From: Arthrobacter sp. B2a2-09
GTDB lineage: Bacteria; Actinomycetota; Actinomycetes; Actinomycetales; Micrococcaceae
Direction of reading: 5' to 3'
DNA length: 64,000 bases
Assembly (NCBI RefSeq): GCF_027587375.1
Contig: NZ_JAMXIC010000005.1
Location: 62,001-126,000 of the forward strand
Within the stretch, counting starts at the first letter, position 1; each line of letters begins with the position of its first letter. Below, in pieces: positions 8,513 through 17,376 of the stretch. The notes below the pieces were generated by a model. That model had not been told where the DNA came from, did no database searches, and saw only the letters and a program-made list of their open reading frames with translations. The translations under genes and the position numbers were made by a program.

Positions 8513-9888
8513 GAGGCTGGGGTCTGTCCGGTAGTTCCGGTGATACCGGTGGTTGATTCGATGATGGGACGCATTTTCTTCTCCAGTGCTTCGTAGAACA
8601 TGGACAGGGGGAATTCGTCGTCGAGGACCTGGTCGGTGAGGCCGCGGGGCGGCCCGTCGAGCGGCAGTGCCTCTGGGCCCTTCGCCCAGACCGAGGCCGG
8701 GTGGGGAGTGACCGTACCGGAAATGAGCTTATACGCTGCGAGCCAGTGGGCGGCCTTGGGGCGGTCGATGGAGCGCCAGTACAGTTCTTCGATCCGGGCG
8801 CCGAGCTCGATCACGACGTCGGCTGCCTCGTCCCAGTCGATGCTGAGCTTGCTGTCGGTCCAGTGCAGGACGTGGTGCTGGTGCATCCAGGCGAAGAGGA
8901 GCTGGCCGCCCAGGCCGTCGTAGTTGCGGACCCGGTTGCCCGTGATGGCAAAGCGGAAGATCCGGTCGAAGATGACGGCGTACTGGACGAGCTTCGCGTG
9001 GCGCCGGGCGTCGGGGGAAGCGTCCTCGTCCTTCTCGATCCGGACGGATTCGCGGAAGGCCGTCAGGTCACAGCGGAGCTCTTCGAGCGAATAGAGGAAG
9101 AACGGCATCCGCTGCTTGATCATGAACGGATCGAAGGGAAGGTCGCCGCGCATGTGGGTGCGGTCATGGATCAGGTCCCACATGACGAACGTCCGCTGCG
9201 TGAGTTCCTGGTCATCCAACAGCTCGGCGGCATCTGCGGGCAGCTGCAGGGATGTCGTTGCGGCGGCCGCTTTGAGGACGCGGCGGAAGCGCGCGGCCTC
9301 GCGGTCGGCGAAGATGGCGCCCCACGTGAAGGCAGGTGTTTCCCGCACTGCTACGGTCTCGGGAAAGAGCACGGCCGAATTGGTGTCGTACCCGGGGGTG
9401 AAGTCCAGGAAACGGATGGGTACGAACAGCTTGTTGGAGTAGTCGCCGGCCTCCAATGCGCCGATGAACTCGGGCCAGATCACCTCGATCAGGACAGCTT
9501 CCACAAGACGGCTCGTGCTGCCGTTCTGGGTGTACATGGGGAACACCACGAGGTGCTGGAGCCCGTCTTCGCGGTGTTCCTGCGGCTGGAAGGCCAGCAG
9601 CGAGTCGAGGAAGTCCGGGACTCCGAAGCCGGCGTCGGCCCAACGTCCGAAATCCTCGACCAGGAGTTCAAGGTATGCAGCGTCGTGCGGGAACGCAGGA
9701 GCCAGGCTCTTGATGGCCTCCATGATGGTGGCTGTGTATTCCCTGGCAGCCTCGTGGTGGAGCGAATCCTGGATGGAACCGTCCTGGCCCTGGAACGCCT
9801 GGAGGGCGGTGGTTGCGGCCTTCAGGGAGATCCAGTCCCGGTTGTCCGACGTGATGCGCGGACGGGTGGTGGTAGCGGTGGTGGTCAT
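8509..9888 (-). CDS. DUF6421 family protein (459 aa)
   Basis: A large actinobacterial protein of unknown function, recognised as DUF6421 from its overall sequence and its coupling to an SDR gene. It has no signal peptide, transmembrane segment or P-loop. Conserved-looking segments include MWDLIHDRTHMRGDLPFDPF near residue 235, with several His/Asp residues that could bind metal, and FAWMHQHHVLHWTD. It is the first gene of the three-gene run with the SDR (4-bp ATGA overlap) and threonine aldolase. Just upstream, at 9904-9926, is an imperfect inverted repeat (CCTCAAGAA/TTCTGAGG) that could be an operator for the run. No function is inferred. Confidence 0.8.
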   Translation of the reverse strand: MTTTATTTRPRITSDNRDWISLKAATTALQAFQGQDGSIQDSLHHEAAREYTATIMEAIKSLAPAFPHDAAYLELLVEDFGRWADAGFGVPDFLDSLLAFQPQEHREDGLQHLVVFPMYTQNGSTSRLVEAVLIEVIWPEFIGALEAGDYSNKLFVPIRFLDFTPGYDTNSAVLFPETVAVRETPAFTWGAIFADREAARFRRVLKAAAATTSLQLPADAAELLDDQELTQRTFVMWDLIHDRTHMRGDLPFDPFMIKQRMPFFLYSLEELRCDLTAFRESVRIEKDEDASPDARRHAKLVQYAVIFDRIFRFAITGNRVRNYDGLGGQLLFAWMHQHHVLHWTDSKLSIDWDEAADVVIELGARIEELYWRSIDRPKAAHWLAAYKLISGTVTPHPASVWAKGPEALPLDGPPRGLTDQVLDDEFPLSMFYEALEKKMRPIIESTTGITGTTGQTPAS

Positions 9889-10114
9889 CGTCGACGGTGC
9901 CTTTCCTCAAGAATTATTGTTCTGAGGCGAGCGTAGCAAGCAGTCAGAGTCACTAATTCAAAAGTGGCTCAAGCGTAAGAAACTCTTGTGCAACTGGTTC
10001 CGGCAGCCCCCGGAAGATCCAGCCCGGGGAGGGCTGGCCGTGGGGGACTGCCTGTAGCTTGGCCTTGGCTGGCACCTAGGGCCCGGACTTACCGCCCGGG
10101 ATTACTGCCCAGGA

Positions 10115-10606
10115 CTACTGCCCGGCCGGGGACTCGACAAGCTTGAGCGAAACGGAGTTGATGCAATACCGCTGGTCAGTAGGCGTGCCGTAGCCCTCGC
10201 CCTCGAAAACGTGTCCCAAGTGTGAATCGCAATTGGCGCAGCGGACCTCCACCCGTTCCATTCCCAAAGTGCGGTCATGAATGTATCGGACGGTGCCTTC
10301 CGCGAGCGGTGCCCAGAAAGACGGCCAGCCGCAATGGGAATCGAATTTCTCGTTGCTGGTGAAAAGCTCTGCGCCGCACGCCCGGCACTGGTACACGCCT
10401 GCTGTATGGGTGTCCCAATACTCACCCGTGTACGGGCGTTCCGTTCCGGCCTGGCGAAGAACCTTGAACTCCTCCGGGGTAAGTTCCTCGCGCCACTCCG
10501 CGTCCGTTTTCTCCACGCATTGCCCGTCCTTCGGGACCTCCTGGAGGGGAACCCCGGCCAAGGGGTCTGCGGCCTGGAAGTACTTCCTGTTTTCTGCAGT
10601 GCTCAT
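10115..10606 (-). CDS. msrB: Peptide-methionine (R)-S-oxide reductase (163 aa)
   Basis: It reduces methionine-R-sulfoxide in proteins as part of oxidative damage repair. The zinc-binding cysteine pairs are C74/C77 (CRAC) and C123/C126 (CANC). The catalytic cysteine is C148 in RYCIN, and GWPSFW is the substrate-pocket signature. The family-typical segment EEFKVLRQAGTERPYTGEY is present. The length fits a single-domain MsrB; no fused MsrA is present. The start codon lies 13 bp beyond the stop of the upstream hypothetical gene at 10620, so the two are probably cotranscribed. Confidence 0.95.
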   Translation of the reverse strand: MSTAENRKYFQAADPLAGVPLQEVPKDGQCVEKTDAEWREELTPEEFKVLRQAGTERPYTGEYWDTHTAGVYQCRACGAELFTSNEKFDSHCGWPSFWAPLAEGTVRYIHDRTLGMERVEVRCANCDSHLGHVFEGEGYGTPTDQRYCINSVSLKLVESPAGQ

Positions 10607-10619
10607 GCTCTCTCAACGC

Positions 10620-11111
10620 TCACGAGTCGCCGATAAATCCCGAGCCCGCATACAGATGCAGTACGGGCAGCCCCAGCTGGTCCTGGGCCTTGTTCGCCCA
10701 GTCTGTATGGAAGGTATCGGCAATCGCATGCGGGCGGGTGACCACCACGGCCTGTGCCGCATTGAGTGCCTTGACCTTGGACACCAAGCCGGCCACGGCA
10801 CCGCCGTCGACGATTTCACCTGTGACCCCGCCACCCAGCCCATCCAAGGCCGTGAGGGATGCCGACAAGGCCTCCGCAGCTTGAGCCCGCTCCGACTGGG
10901 GATCCGGTGCCTCTGCGACCAAGTCCCGGAATGCCTTGGCTACTTCAAGCATCGAAAGGCTTTCGAGGAAGTCCACCAGCAAGTGCCGTTCGGTGTTCGC
11001 GGGCACCAACACCACCAGGGGCGAGTCTCCGCCGTCGAGCAGTTTGGCAATATTGACGCGGTCGTCCGGGCCGAGAGGCTCTTCGGTAAGGATGACGATT
11101 GGATCACTCAT
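10620..11111 (-). CDS. Hypothetical protein (163 aa)
   Basis: I do not recognise this family. The product is small and probably cytoplasmic, with an alternating beta/alpha pattern: DPIVILTEEP, then SPLVVLVPANTERHLLVDFLESL, a helical middle, a glycine-rich GGGVTGEIVDGG, and AAQAVVVTRPHAIADTFHTDWANKAQ. It ends with LPVLHLYAGSGFIGDS. This could be a Rossmann-like domain of the kind seen in stress-type proteins, but no nucleotide-binding motif is clear. The ATG at 11109-11111 was preferred because the upstream extension lacks protein-like character. It lies directly upstream of msrB, with 13 bp between them, which points to a link with redox repair by context only. Confidence 0.72.
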   Translation of the reverse strand: MSDPIVILTEEPLGPDDRVNIAKLLDGGDSPLVVLVPANTERHLLVDFLESLSMLEVAKAFRDLVAEAPDPQSERAQAAEALSASLTALDGLGGGVTGEIVDGGAVAGLVSKVKALNAAQAVVVTRPHAIADTFHTDWANKAQDQLGLPVLHLYAGSGFIGDS

Positions 11112-11253
11112 GGCTACAGCGTAGACCTGAGCCGCGCCGGGTGGCATGGTTTGGCGCGGCAATTCTGTTCTTGCCGTGGCGTTGCCTCCCGAGAAGAAAC
11201 ACCGGCAGGGGGTGCTGTCCGGAACACGGCCCCGCAACCGGGAGAATGGTCAT

Positions 11254-12504
11254 ATGGCATCCAAGACCCGAGCTGCGCCAACCGTTGAGAACGGTGCGAA
11301 AATGTCCGCCCGCGCCAAATGGGCCGTTGCGGGGATCGTTGCTGGAAGCGGTATTGCCGGCTTGCTGGGCGCAGGGTCTTCGGCGCTCGCAGCCTATTTC
11401 GCCCGTCGCGTCATTACCCCCTCAGCGCGCGAGGCCGACCAGGAAGTGCTGGCGGTGGTGCGCGGTGACGATGGGCTCCAGGTCATCCTCGCAGCTACCC
11501 CGGATACCACCGTCGACGGGGTGTTCAGCCTCTACTTCGCGGGCGGGACAGGGTTCGCGCGGATCGGACGGATCGTGTCCTATTCGCCCGCGGAACGGAC
11601 GGTGCAGCGGGAAGTCGAGGAAATCTACAGCGGTGATCTGGCAACAGCCCGGCGCGGCTGGTGGAGCGGTGCCGTTTACGACTCGCCGGCAGCGCTTGGC
11701 CTGGATTCGAAAGATATACAGATTGACGTCGAGGGTGGCAATGCGCCTGCATGGCTGATTCCGTCAGGCGCAGGGAAGCCAGCAAAGGTGTGGGCGATCA
11801 TGGTCCACGGCCGCGGCGCTACGCGCCTCGAAGGCTTGCGCGCAGTGCGCACCGCGCGCGAACTAGGGCTCGACAGCCTGCTGGTTTCCTACCGGAACGA
11901 CGGACTGGCGCCGTCTGCCCCGGACGGGCGTTACGGGCTGGGGTCCACGGAATGGCACGACGTCGATGCCGCCATTGAATACGCACTCGCCCATGGCGCC
12001 CACGAAGTGGTCCTGTTCGGCTGGTCGATGGGCGGGGCGATCTGCCTGCAGACGGCCGATCTTTCACACCACCGCCATGTGATCAGGGCCATGGTCCTGG
12101 ACGCGCCGGTGATCAACTGGGTCAACGTCCTGGCACACCACGCACAGATCAACAGGATTCCCTACGCCGTGGGCCGCTACGGGCAGCTGATGTTGGGGCA
12201 CCCGTTGGGACGGCGCCTCACCGGCCTGGCCGCGCCCGTCGACTTGAAGGCGATGGACTGGGATGCCCGCGCAGTCGAATTGCGGACTCCGACGCTGGTG
12301 ATCCACAGCGTGGATGATGAGTACGTTCCCTACGAACCCTCGGCCAGCCTCGCCGAAAAGAATCCGGACATGGTCACCTTTGAACCCTTCGAAGGCGCGC
12401 GCCACACCAAAGAGTGGAACGTAGATCCGAAGAAGTGGGAGCGGCTGGTGCGCTCATGGTTGGCGCCACGGCTTGCGCCCCGTGGTGGGCCGGCGTCGGC
12501 TTGA
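11254..12504 (+). CDS. Alpha/beta hydrolase, membrane-anchored (416 aa)
   Basis: The protein has a charged N-terminus, one hydrophobic segment at about residues 22-50 (a likely membrane anchor), a beta-rich region, and a C-terminal alpha/beta-hydrolase domain. The nucleophile elbow is GWSMGG near residue 258. The acid is likely in HSVDDEYVPY and the histidine in EGARHTKEWN near the end. This is the layout of actinobacterial membrane-bound serine hydrolases/acyl esterases. The ATG at 11254 has GGGAGAA upstream; a longer frame from 11146 has no support. Substrate unknown. It converges with ybaK on the opposite strand. Confidence 0.85.
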   Translation: MASKTRAAPTVENGAKMSARAKWAVAGIVAGSGIAGLLGAGSSALAAYFARRVITPSAREADQEVLAVVRGDDGLQVILAATPDTTVDGVFSLYFAGGTGFARIGRIVSYSPAERTVQREVEEIYSGDLATARRGWWSGAVYDSPAALGLDSKDIQIDVEGGNAPAWLIPSGAGKPAKVWAIMVHGRGATRLEGLRAVRTARELGLDSLLVSYRNDGLAPSAPDGRYGLGSTEWHDVDAAIEYALAHGAHEVVLFGWSMGGAICLQTADLSHHRHVIRAMVLDAPVINWVNVLAHHAQINRIPYAVGRYGQLMLGHPLGRRLTGLAAPVDLKAMDWDARAVELRTPTLVIHSVDDEYVPYEPSASLAEKNPDMVTFEPFEGARHTKEWNVDPKKWERLVRSWLAPRLAPRGGPASA

Positions 12505-12526
12505 GAGCCGCTGCTCCCGGCGCTTG

Positions 12527-13018
12527 CTAGGGGCTGCCGATCGGGGCAGTCCGGGCTCCGGTCAGCCGGATAAGGTCTGCAGGATCCACCTCAATGTCCA
12601 AGCCACGGCGTCCACCGGAAACAAGGACCGTGCCGAAGGTCAACGCCGATTCGTCAAGCACCGTGGGCGATGGTTGGCGTTGGCCCAGCGGGGAAATTCC
12701 ACCCAGGACATAGCCGGTGCGTCGCTCGGCCGTTTTGGGATCGGCCAGGTTGGCCTTCTTCGATCCGAGAGCTGCGGCGATTGCTTTGAGGTCCAGGGTG
12801 CCACTCACCGGAACGATGCCCACCGCAAGCTTGCCTTCAACGTCCACCATCAAGGTCTTGAAGACCCTCTCGGGATCGATGCCCAGGACCTCGGCCGCCT
12901 CAAGCCCGTAGCTGGCCGCCGAAGGATCATGCGTATAGGGGTGCAGGGTGAAGGGAACGCCGGCCGCAGCCAGTACGGCTGTGGCCGGCGTTCCCTGTGA
13001 AGCCTGTTTTTTGACCAT
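12527..13018 (-). CDS. ybaK: Cys-tRNA(Pro)/Cys-tRNA(Cys) deacylase (163 aa)
   Basis: A YbaK/EbsC-type trans-editing factor that hydrolyses Cys-tRNA(Pro) made by prolyl-tRNA synthetase. Family features are visible: FTLHPYTHDP near the N-terminus, YGLEAAEVLGIDPERVFKTL, the conserved lysine region LDLKAIAAALGSKKANLA, and TGYVLGGISPLGQR followed by ALTFGTVLVSGGRRGLDIEVDP. The length is typical. It sits just upstream of the convergent hydrolase and is separated by 15 bp from the end of the sufE-like gene, on the same strand. Confidence 0.93.
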   Translation of the reverse strand: MVKKQASQGTPATAVLAAAGVPFTLHPYTHDPSAASYGLEAAEVLGIDPERVFKTLMVDVEGKLAVGIVPVSGTLDLKAIAAALGSKKANLADPKTAERRTGYVLGGISPLGQRQPSPTVLDESALTFGTVLVSGGRRGLDIEVDPADLIRLTGARTAPIGSP

Positions 13019-13033
13019 TCCCGGGTATCCGGA

Positions 13034-13489
13034 TCAGGACAACAAGCGGTCCGCGGCGGCGACTTTGCGCTTGATCCGCCCTAGCATGGCCGTCATGCCA
13101 CGCATGCGCAGCGGTGTGATTGCCCGGGTAAGGCCCAGCAGTTCCGGCATGTCGTCCGGAACAGCCAGGATCTCCGCGGCAGTCAGCCCATCCAGGCCTT
13201 CGTGCAGAACGCCCGCGAAGCCGCGCGTGGTGGGCGCCTCCGGCGGTGCCTTGAAGAACAAACGGTAGGCGACGCCGTCGGGCTTCTTTTCCTGTTCAAT
13301 CGTCAGGAACAGGGGTGACTGGCACTCCACTACTTGCTCCAGGAGTTCAGGGTGGTCCAGCAGCCGTTCCGGCAAGGCCGGGAGCCCGCGCGAGAAATCA
13401 AGCAACAGCTGCAGGCGATCGGGCTCGGTCAGCGCCTGGAAGTCATCGACAATTTCCGCCAATGCGGCGGGCAAAGTATTGGTACTCAT
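13034..13489 (-). CDS. sufE: SufE family protein (151 aa)
   Basis: A sulfur-acceptor protein that normally receives persulfide sulfur from a SufS-type cysteine desulfurase for Fe-S cluster assembly. The conserved acceptor cysteine is in VVECQSPLFL (about residue 53), and the RGFAGVLHEGLDG segment is also typical. The ATG at 13489 was chosen over an upstream in-frame ATG (13507) because the family N-terminus starts with LPAALAEIVDDFQ. It lies near a rhodanese-type sulfurtransferase (13594-14517), as commonly seen in Arthrobacter; the pairing suggests linked sulfur-transfer functions. No suf genes are nearby. Confidence 0.9.
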   Translation of the reverse strand: MSTNTLPAALAEIVDDFQALTEPDRLQLLLDFSRGLPALPERLLDHPELLEQVVECQSPLFLTIEQEKKPDGVAYRLFFKAPPEAPTTRGFAGVLHEGLDGLTAAEILAVPDDMPELLGLTRAITPLRMRGMTAMLGRIKRKVAAADRLLS

Positions 13490-13593
13490 CACTCCCAGCT
13501 TACGCAAGTCCGGACCGGTCTGGCTCCCATTGCCTCAATATGGCCGGGCCAATTCGGCAAGGCGCCAATGTGGCAAAGCACAGAGATTCCGGA

Positions 13594-14517
13594 CTACTTT
13601 CCGACGAGTGCGGGGATCGAGCCTCGCTCAGCGCCCTTGACGATCGGGACGCGCACGGCGTTGCCCCACTCCGTCCAGGAACCGTCGTAGTTGCGGACCG
13701 TTTCGAAACCAAGCAGGTACTTCAGCGCGAACCAGGTGTGGCTGGAACGCTCGCCGATGCGGCAGTACGCCACGACGTCGTCGCCTTCCGCGAGGCCGGC
13801 TTCCCCGAGATAGAGGGCCTCAAGTTCGGTTCGGTTGCGGTACGTGCCGTCTTCGGCAGCGGCGCGTGCCCACGGGATGGAGGCTGCGGTGGGGATGTGG
13901 CCCCCGCGCAGGGCGCCCTCTTCGGGGTAGGCCGGCATGTGGGTGCGCTGGCCGGTGTATTCCTCGGGGGAGCGGACGTCGATCAGCGGCTTGCCAAAGT
14001 GGGCCAGGACGTCATCCTTGAATGCGCGGATCGGGGCGTCGTTCCGGTCGATCACGGGGTACTCGCCCGGGGCGGGCTGGGGGACGTCGGTGGTGATGTC
14101 GCGGCCTTCGGCGATCCACTTGTCGCGGCCGCCGTCCAGGAGCCGGACGTCTTCGTGGCCGAAGAGCGTGAAAACCCAGAGGGCGTAAGCGGCCCACCAG
14201 TTGGACTTGTCGCCGTAGATCACCACGGTGGTGTCCCGCGAGATGCCTTTGGCGGCTGCCAGGACTGCGAACGCTTCACCGTCGACGTAATCCCGGGTGA
14301 CTTCATCGTTCAGGTCTGTGTGCCAGTCGATCTTGACTGAGCCTGGAATGTGGCCGGTCTCGTACAGGAGGACGTCTTCGTCGGATTCGACGACAACCAG
14401 CTTGCCGTTACCGAGCGCGCCGCCTTCAATGGCTGCGGCAAGCCACTCGGTGGACACCAGACGCTCCGGGTGGGAGTACGCGGCGAACTTTTCGTTCTGT
14501 TCAACGGGGTAGGACAT
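13594..14517 (-). CDS. Thiosulfate sulfurtransferase, two rhodanese domains (307 aa)
   Basis: A two-domain rhodanese of the actinobacterial CysA/SseA type that transfers sulfane sulfur from thiosulfate (or 3-mercaptopyruvate) to a thiophile. Domain 1 spans roughly residues 20-150 ([19 protein letters not shown]) and domain 2 roughly 180-300. The active-site cysteine loop is CRIGERS, followed by [13 protein letters not shown]. This loop resembles thiosulfate-specific enzymes rather than the CG[S/T]G loop of mercaptopyruvate enzymes, but that is a soft inference. It shares its 208-bp upstream gap with the divergent zapE gene. A small IS-like or phage element was looked for in that gap and not seen. 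Confidence 0.92.
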   Translation of the reverse strand: MSYPVEQNEKFAAYSHPERLVSTEWLAAAIEGGALGNGKLVVVESDEDVLLYETGHIPGSVKIDWHTDLNDEVTRDYVDGEAFAVLAAAKGISRDTTVVIYGDKSNWWAAYALWVFTLFGHEDVRLLDGGRDKWIAEGRDITTDVPQPAPGEYPVIDRNDAPIRAFKDDVLAHFGKPLIDVRSPEEYTGQRTHMPAYPEEGALRGGHIPTAASIPWARAAAEDGTYRNRTELEALYLGEAGLAEGDDVVAYCRIGERSSHTWFALKYLLGFETVRNYDGSWTEWGNAVRVPIVKGAERGSIPALVGK

Positions 14518-14725
14518 TGGTATGGCCTTTCACTGACACTTTCACTGACACCGGGCGGCGCCGGGCGATAGGACGTGCCCGGCATTAATCCCACATTATC
14601 GAGGGCCGGGGACTAAAGCTCCTCCCCGTTCATATGGTGAAATATGGCCTTCATCACGTGTCCGCCCGGGGCGTGGCATTGCCGGTATTCTTGCTGGGGA
14701 CTTACGACACGAAGAACGGACCGCA

Positions 14726-15763
14726 TTGGTACAGATCGAACAGCTCGCCGCGCGCACGCCGGCGGTCTCAGTGGATGAGATTCTCAAGGGTTTCTACCCT
14801 TCGCCACGGTTCGGAGAGGTGTCCTTCAACAGCTACCGGCCTGATCCGAACCAGCCGAGCCAAGCAGCAGCGGTCAAGGCACTGGAGGCGTTTGGGGCGA
14901 CGGTGGGAGCCGGTGACGGAGACGGTCTGTTCAAACGCCTCTTCAGCAAGAAGGTCAACGGCAGGGCCGGCATCTACCTCGATGGCGGATTCGGCGTCGG
15001 AAAGACCCACCTGCTGGCTTCCCTGTGGCACTCGGCTCCGGGGCCGAAAGCCTTCGGAACCTTCGTGGAGTACACCAACCTGGTAGGTGCCCTGTCATTC
15101 CGGAAGACCGTGGAAGCTTTGAGCAGCTACAAGCTTGTCTGCATTGACGAATTTGAGCTCGACGATCCGGGCGACACAGTGCTGATGTCCCGCCTCATGC
15201 GTGAACTGGCCGACGCCGGCGTGAAGCTTGCTGCCACGTCCAACACTTTGCCCGGTTCACTGGGGGAGGGCCGCTTCGCCGCCGTCGACTTCCAGCGGGA
15301 AATCCAGGTCCTTGCGGACCAATTCGATGTTGTCAGGATCGACGGGGAAGACTTCAGGCACCGCGGCCTGCCCGCCGCTCCTGCACCTTTGAAGACCGAA
15401 GACCTCAAGCGGCAGATGCACGCCGAGTTCGATGGCCAGACCGTGGCCATGGACGACTTCCGCGGCCTGATCGACCACCTCGCCGGTGTCCATCCCAGCC
15501 GCTACCGCAAGCTGATCGCAGGAATCGATGCGGTTGTCTGGCGTGACGTCGAAACCATTACGGAGCAGGCCGTCGCCCTTCGCTTCGTGGTGCTGGCCGA
15601 CCGTTTGTACGACAAGGACGTCCCGATCCTTGCCAGCGGCGTGCCCTTCGACAAGCTCTTCAGCGAGGAAATGATGACCGGCGGGTACATGAAGAAGTAC
15701 TTCCGCGCCGTGTCCCGTCTGACCGCCCTGGCGCGTGAGGGCCAGATCCACGAGCCCTCCTAG
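14726..15763 (+). CDS. zapE: Cell division protein ZapE, AFG1-family ATPase (345 aa)
   Basis: A P-loop ATPase of the AFG1/ZapE family. It has Walker A in GGFGVGKTHLL near residue 93, Walker B in LVCIDEFELDDPGD near 139, and the FYPSPRFGEVSF stretch at the N-terminus. In proteobacteria ZapE modulates the FtsZ ring; in Actinobacteria the role is less clear. The start is a TTG at 14726; no ATG or GTG gives a better N-terminus, and AAGAACGGA lies upstream as a weak ribosome site. It ends against a perfect hairpin (15767-15795) that separates it from the convergent benE. Confidence 0.9.
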   Translation: MVQIEQLAARTPAVSVDEILKGFYPSPRFGEVSFNSYRPDPNQPSQAAAVKALEAFGATVGAGDGDGLFKRLFSKKVNGRAGIYLDGGFGVGKTHLLASLWHSAPGPKAFGTFVEYTNLVGALSFRKTVEALSSYKLVCIDEFELDDPGDTVLMSRLMRELADAGVKLAATSNTLPGSLGEGRFAAVDFQREIQVLADQFDVVRIDGEDFRHRGLPAAPAPLKTEDLKRQMHAEFDGQTVAMDDFRGLIDHLAGVHPSRYRKLIAGIDAVVWRDVETITEQAVALRFVVLADRLYDKDVPILASGVPFDKLFSEEMMTGGYMKKYFRAVSRLTALAREGQIHEPS

Positions 15764-15766
15764 GGA

Positions 15767-15795
15767 CCCTGCTGCCCCACTCTAGGGCAGCAGGG
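15767..15795. terminator. Bidirectional hairpin between zapE and benE
   Basis: A perfect 11-bp inverted repeat (CCCTGCTGCCC/GGGCAGCAGGG) with a 7-base loop lies in the 38-bp gap between two convergent genes. There is no strong T-tract on the plus strand, though CTACTTTTGG follows 8 bases later. It probably acts as a bidirectional terminator or RNA 3'-end stabiliser. Confidence 0.75.
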
Positions 15796-15801
15796 CCCAC
15801 T

Positions 15802-17028
15802 CTACTTTTGGGGTTCCCGGGGTTCCCTGTCTTTGAGGACCCAGCGCACGAGGATTCCGGCGGTAAGTGCCCAGAACGCGGCGCCGATCCCTGCGAAACT
15901 GAGGCCCGAGGCTGCGATCAGGAACGTCACGGAGGCTCCGATGCGTTCTTCGGCAATGGCCAGCGCCGAGGCGATGGCGGAGGCCATAGTGCCCAGCAGG
16001 GCCAGGCCCGCGACGGCTTCCAGGAGCCCTGCCGGTGCCGCCGCCACGACCGTCACCAACGCGGCGGAGAAGGCTGCCAACACGAGGTAGGCCAGGCCTG
16101 AAGTGAAGGCCGCGATCCAGCGCCGGCCCCTGTCCTCGCCCGCTTCTTCGCCTGCCGCCAGCGCAGCGCTCAACGCGGCCAGGTTGATCGCATGTCCGCC
16201 AAAGGGAGCCCCCAGCGCAGTCCCTGCCCCGGTCACCAGCATGGACTGGCGCCACGGGACGGTGTAGCCGAAGGACTTCAGGACGGCCACCCCCGGAATG
16301 TTCTGGGAAGCCATGGTGACAATGAACAAGGGCAAGGCGATGCCGGCCACCGTACTGAGCGTGAAAGCCGGCGTGGTCCAATGCAACTCAGGCAACAGGT
16401 GGTTCGTGGGGATGCTCACGCCGTTGACCACGATGTAGATTCCGATGACGGCGAGAGCCACCAACAGTGCGGCAGGGACCGACCAGCGGGGCGCCAGCTT
16501 CATCATGACGAGCCAGCAGAGGATCACGGGAGCCACCAGCAGGGGAGCGGTGCCCAAGGCTTTGAACGGGGCGAGGCAGAGGGACAGAAGCACCCCGGCG
16601 AGCATCGCCTGGGCGAGGGCCGTCGGAATCTTCGCCATGAACTTTCCGAGGGCCGGAATGAGCCCCGTTAGGGCGATCAGCACACCAGCGATGAGGAAGG
16701 CCCCGACGGCGGCCGGCCACCCGCCGTCGGGCACTCCGGTTCCAGCGAGCAAAGCCGCACCGGGCGTCGACCACGCAAGCGTGACGGGCACGCGCGAGCG
16801 CCAGGAAAGCCAGAGCACTCCGAGCCCGAAGGTGAGGGTGAGGGCCAGGAGCCCGCTGGCGGCCTGTTCCGGTGTGGCCCCGACCGCCCTGAGGCCTGCG
16901 AGCACCACTGCGAAGGATGAAGTGAAACCGACCAGCGCGGTCACAATTCCAGCCACAAGCGTGCGGGAGAGCTGCAGGGAAGCGGAAACTGGACGTGACT
17001 GTCCGGTGTGGAGAGGTGACGCTGGCAT
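15802..17028 (-). CDS. benE: Benzoate/H+ symporter BenE family transporter (408 aa)
   Basis: An integral membrane protein with about 12 predicted hydrophobic segments and the overall sequence of the BenE (NCS2-related) family. Marks include VTLAWSTPGAALLAGTG, PTALAQAMLAGVLLSLCLAPF, and the late GAPFGGHAINLAALSAAL motif. It probably imports benzoate or a related aromatic acid by proton symport. No benzoate catabolic genes are adjacent, so the substrate is inferred only from the family. The start at 17028 places an ATG just before the first membrane segment after about 20 polar residues. Confidence 0.9.
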   Translation of the reverse strand: MPASPLHTGQSRPVSASLQLSRTLVAGIVTALVGFTSSFAVVLAGLRAVGATPEQAASGLLALTLTFGLGVLWLSWRSRVPVTLAWSTPGAALLAGTGVPDGGWPAAVGAFLIAGVLIALTGLIPALGKFMAKIPTALAQAMLAGVLLSLCLAPFKALGTAPLLVAPVILCWLVMMKLAPRWSVPAALLVALAVIGIYIVVNGVSIPTNHLLPELHWTTPAFTLSTVAGIALPLFIVTMASQNIPGVAVLKSFGYTVPWRQSMLVTGAGTALGAPFGGHAINLAALSAALAAGEEAGEDRGRRWIAAFTSGLAYLVLAAFSAALVTVVAAAPAGLLEAVAGLALLGTMASAIASALAIAEERIGASVTFLIAASGLSFAGIGAAFWALTAGILVRWVLKDREPREPQK

Positions 17029-17088
17029 AGTCCCTCACGTTACCGGAGCCGCGGCTCGCCTGCCGAGGCGATGGCGGTTAAACGCCAA

Positions 17089-17124
17089 GGGCACCGGCGG
17101 CGCCTCGCGGCGGGACCGGTGCCC
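17089..17124. other. Hairpin in gene-free gap upstream of benE
   Basis: The 264-bp gap 17029-17292 holds no gene I can support. The clearest structure is a perfect 9-bp inverted repeat, GGGCACCGG (17089-17097) with CCGGTGCCC (17116-17124), around an 18-base GC-rich loop. It could be an operator or 5'-UTR structure of benE or a terminator remnant. No small-RNA family is recognised. Confidence 0.4.
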
Positions 17125-17292
17125 CGTTGACGTAACTGTATTCGGGAGCTCTGGCCGGTGGAACCGGCTACGGAGCCTCGTTGGCGGAGGGAGCTGTCCA
17201 GGCCGTAACCCTTTCAGCAAACCGTCGAGGTTACCCACGAACTCGGAAGCGGCTCTTGGAACCGCATCTAGTCGTCGATAAAAATCGGCGGC

Positions 17293-17376
17293 CTATTCGA
17301 TGCCGTCCTTGATGGCTTCTTCATTGCCACCAACGAGGTCCTGAACTTTGCCCTTCAGATCGTCAAATAATCCCAC
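17293..17376 (-). CDS. Very small protein resembling the N-terminus of Rv0909-type antitoxins (27 aa)
   Basis: A GTG-started frame encodes MGLFDDLKGKVQDLVGGNEE... and stops after 27 residues. The GGGAGG ribosome site at 17381-17387 (read on the minus strand) sits 4-5 bases before this GTG. A second in-frame GTG upstream overlaps the Shine-Dalgarno sequence and cannot be the start. The opening LFDDLKGK...DLVGGNEEAIKDGIE resembles the start of the small antitoxin-like family (Rv0909/MT0933), which is usually 55-90 residues, so this is either a truncated copy or a genuine micro-protein. No toxin gene is beside it. Confidence 0.6.
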   Translation of the reverse strand: MGLFDDLKGKVQDLVGGNEEAIKDGIE

